Assembly (NCBI GenBank): GCA_900550775.1 | Contig: URTH01000012.1 | Coordinates: forward strand, 1 to 18,636 | DNA: 18,636 nucleotides | Source: an uncultured Eubacteriales bacterium | Lineage (GTDB): Bacteria; Bacillota; Clostridia; Monoglobales; Monoglobaceae | Reading direction: 5' to 3' | In this document: positions 17,795 through 18,636 of the stretch, piece after piece | Layout: every line of letters begins with the position of its first letter | Position numbering within the stretch: the first letter of the stretch is position 1 | The notes under the pieces: generated by a model | What the model was told of the DNA's origin: nothing | The model's input: only the letters and a program-made list of their open reading frames with translations | Database searches by the model: none | Translations under genes and position numbers: made by a program

Positions 17795-17806
17795 CGGCAT
17801 ATGCCG
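17795..17806. promoter_or_regulatory. 12-bp perfect palindrome in the regulator leader (possible operator)
   Basis: CGGCATATGCCG is a perfect palindrome that starts about a dozen bases downstream of the proposed -10 box, so it lies in the early transcribed leader of the regulator gene. The position would suit a repressor. It could also be chance, since no second copy is seen in the window. Confidence 0.35.
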
Positions 17807-17818
17807 CATTGTTGTATT

Positions 17819-17847
17819 ATCTTATTAAAATAACAGCAAAAAGTCAA
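17819..17847 (-). promoter_or_regulatory. Sigma-A-type promoter of the AraC-family regulator
   Basis: TTGACT (17847-17842) and TAAGAT (17824-17819) are separated by 17 bases on the minus strand, inside an AT-rich stretch, about 90 bases before the regulator's ATG. The -35 box matches five of six consensus bases and the -10 box four of six. Confidence 0.6.
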
Positions 17848-17852
17848 TATTC

Positions 17853-17897
17853 GTTGGCTTTCTGATTGTTTTTTTATGACTACGGTTGGCTTTCTGA
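17853..17897 (-). repeat. 13-bp direct repeat upstream of the regulator promoter (likely activator site)
   Basis: TCAGAAAGCCAAC occurs at 17897-17885 and again at 17865-17853 on the minus strand, with starts 32 bases apart, close to three helical turns. The proximal copy ends five bases before the proposed -35 box. Tandem direct repeats next to the -35 box are the usual layout for AraC-family activators, so the repeat could be the binding site of the adjacent regulator. I did not find a copy in the other intergenic gaps. Confidence 0.7.
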
Positions 17898-17909
17898 CAG
17901 TTTTTTAAG

Positions 17910-17928
17910 CGTAAACCAAACCTTTACG
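17910..17928. promoter_or_regulatory. Inverted repeat CGTAAA-N7-TTTACG
   Basis: A perfect six-base inverted repeat with a seven-base spacer lies upstream of the direct repeats and downstream of the choloylglycine hydrolase stop codon. It has no U tract on the minus strand, so it is not a convincing terminator. It could be a protein-binding site. Confidence 0.35.
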
Positions 17929-17999
17929 GGCGGTTTCTTCCAATGAGACTTCTCACGGTATCGGGCTTATCGGCACGCATGGCATACAGTGCGCGGCAA

Positions 18000-18636
18000 T
18001 CAGTTTTGATAAAAAATATTCTGCTTGCACAAAAACGGATAACAGATCAGGGTTTTTGCGTCAAGGTCCTCCTTATGCATATCAACCGCTGTGATTTGAC
18101 TGTTCTCATAGGAAGTGTAATAATAGATTCCCCGATCCGCATTGACGCAGCTTGTGTATATGGTGATCTCGTTCTTGTCATTTTCCAGTCGGCAGCAGCC
18201 GCGCTGCTGCTCTGCCGCGCCGAGGATGTGAAAACACTGGCTGACGCTTTCCTCCTCGCCGCAGCCGGAAACAGAGGCGCCGCGCACAAATGCCGTACGG
18301 ATAAAACGCGATTGCGAGGACAAATCCCCCGGCAGTCCGATGGCGCCCATGCCTCTGCTGTAAACAGAAAGCGGAATATCACCCGGAAAACGGTTCTCCG
18401 GCGCAGCAGCCGACAGCCCCTGATAGTTGTTCAGCGCAAACATCTGCATCGGAAACGGCGGATTGTTGGTCAAAACGCCAACCACGTTTTCATAGATATG
18501 CATCCCGTCCGCCATTGGCTCTGCGACAATGCAGTCATGCTGATCCGCCAGCATAAAATGCAGCTTTGCGGCCGGCATATCCTTCCGAAAACATGTACCA
18601 TTCGCCGTATTTGGCATAATCATCCGGCACCAAAGA
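18000..18636 (-). CDS. Choloylglycine hydrolase family protein, C-terminal part (5' end off window)
   Basis: The 3' part of an Ntn-hydrolase of the family of bile salt hydrolases and penicillin V acylases, ending at TGA 18000-18002. The frame is open to the right edge, so the start and the catalytic N-terminal Cys are not visible. Family motifs in order are LHFMLAD, GVLTNNPPF (the conserved Asn), GAIGLPGDLSSQSRFIR (the conserved Arg), QCFHILG, YTSCVNADRGIYYYTSYENS and ITAVDMHKEDLD. Bile salt hydrolase and other linear amide hydrolase functions cannot be separated from this fragment. The first 17 or so residues before the LHFMLAD segment fit the family poorly. No clear terminator follows before the regulator's promoter. 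The gene has no obvious link to pectin use and is probably a neighbour only. Confidence 0.85.
   Translation of the reverse strand, partial: LWCRMIMPNTANGTCFRKDMPAAKLHFMLADQHDCIVAEPMADGMHIYENVVGVLTNNPPFPMQMFALNNYQGLSAAAPENRFPGDIPLSVYSRGMGAIGLPGDLSSQSRFIRTAFVRGASVSGCGEEESVSQCFHILGAAEQQRGCCRLENDKNEITIYTSCVNADRGIYYYTSYENSQITAVDMHKEDLDAKTLICYPFLCKQNIFYQN

Noticed and set aside
17910..17928. Terminator for the choloylglycine hydrolase gene
   Set aside because: The CGTAAA/TTTACG stem is short and AT-rich, and is followed by A residues, not a U tract, on the minus strand.
17944..17955. Palindrome TGAGACTTCTCA as a second operator
   Set aside because: Arms of five with a two-base centre are expected by chance, and it is about 100 bases from the nearest proposed promoter.

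Overview
All coding sequence I can support lies on the minus strand. The window is read here as one pectin (rhamnogalacturonan-I / oligogalacturonate) utilisation locus of a Gram-positive anaerobe, most likely a member of the class Clostridia. The grounds are S-layer homology (SLH) domains, a lipobox solute-binding protein, strong AGGAGG-type ribosome binding sites and a membrane-bound AraC-type regulator of the YesS/YtdP kind. I cannot name a genus.

Layout in transcription order (right to left): (a) 18000-18636, the 3' part of a choloylglycine hydrolase-family gene that runs off the right edge; (b) 17728-17999, a regulatory gap with a promoter, a 13-bp direct repeat and a 12-bp palindrome; (c) 15409-17727, a membrane-anchored AraC-family regulator, closed by a rho-independent terminator at 15345-15385; (d) 14199-15200, cytoplasmic GH105 unsaturated glucuronyl/galacturonyl hydrolase; (e) 10203-14153, a secreted 1316-residue protein with two SGNH/CE12-type rhamnogalacturonan acetylesterase domains; (f) 8570-10132, sugar-binding lipoprotein; (g) 7484-8431 and 6591-7469, two permeases; (h) 3908-6559, a secreted protein with an oligogalacturonate lyase (PL22)-like propeller; (i) 2086-3846 and 1-2039, two exported SLH-domain proteins, the last cut by the left edge.

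How they may work together (inference): the exported proteins deacetylate and process pectic oligomers at the cell surface, with SLH proteins fixed to the wall. The lipoprotein and permeases import the fragments; no ATPase is encoded here, so a shared MsmX-like ATPase is expected. GH105 removes the unsaturated uronic acid inside the cell. The regulator may sense a ligand outside through its extracytoplasmic loop. The gene set parallels the Bacillus subtilis yes cluster (yesOPQRST), but with an exported PL22-like protein and SLH proteins that I do not know from that cluster.

The most unusual points are the exported multi-domain PL22-like protein, the tandem esterase with two different active-site spacings, mutually exclusive hairpins between the lipoprotein and permease genes, and a helically phased direct repeat next to the regulator's promoter. 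No gap exceeds 300 bases. I see no RNA genes, mobile elements or CRISPR arrays.
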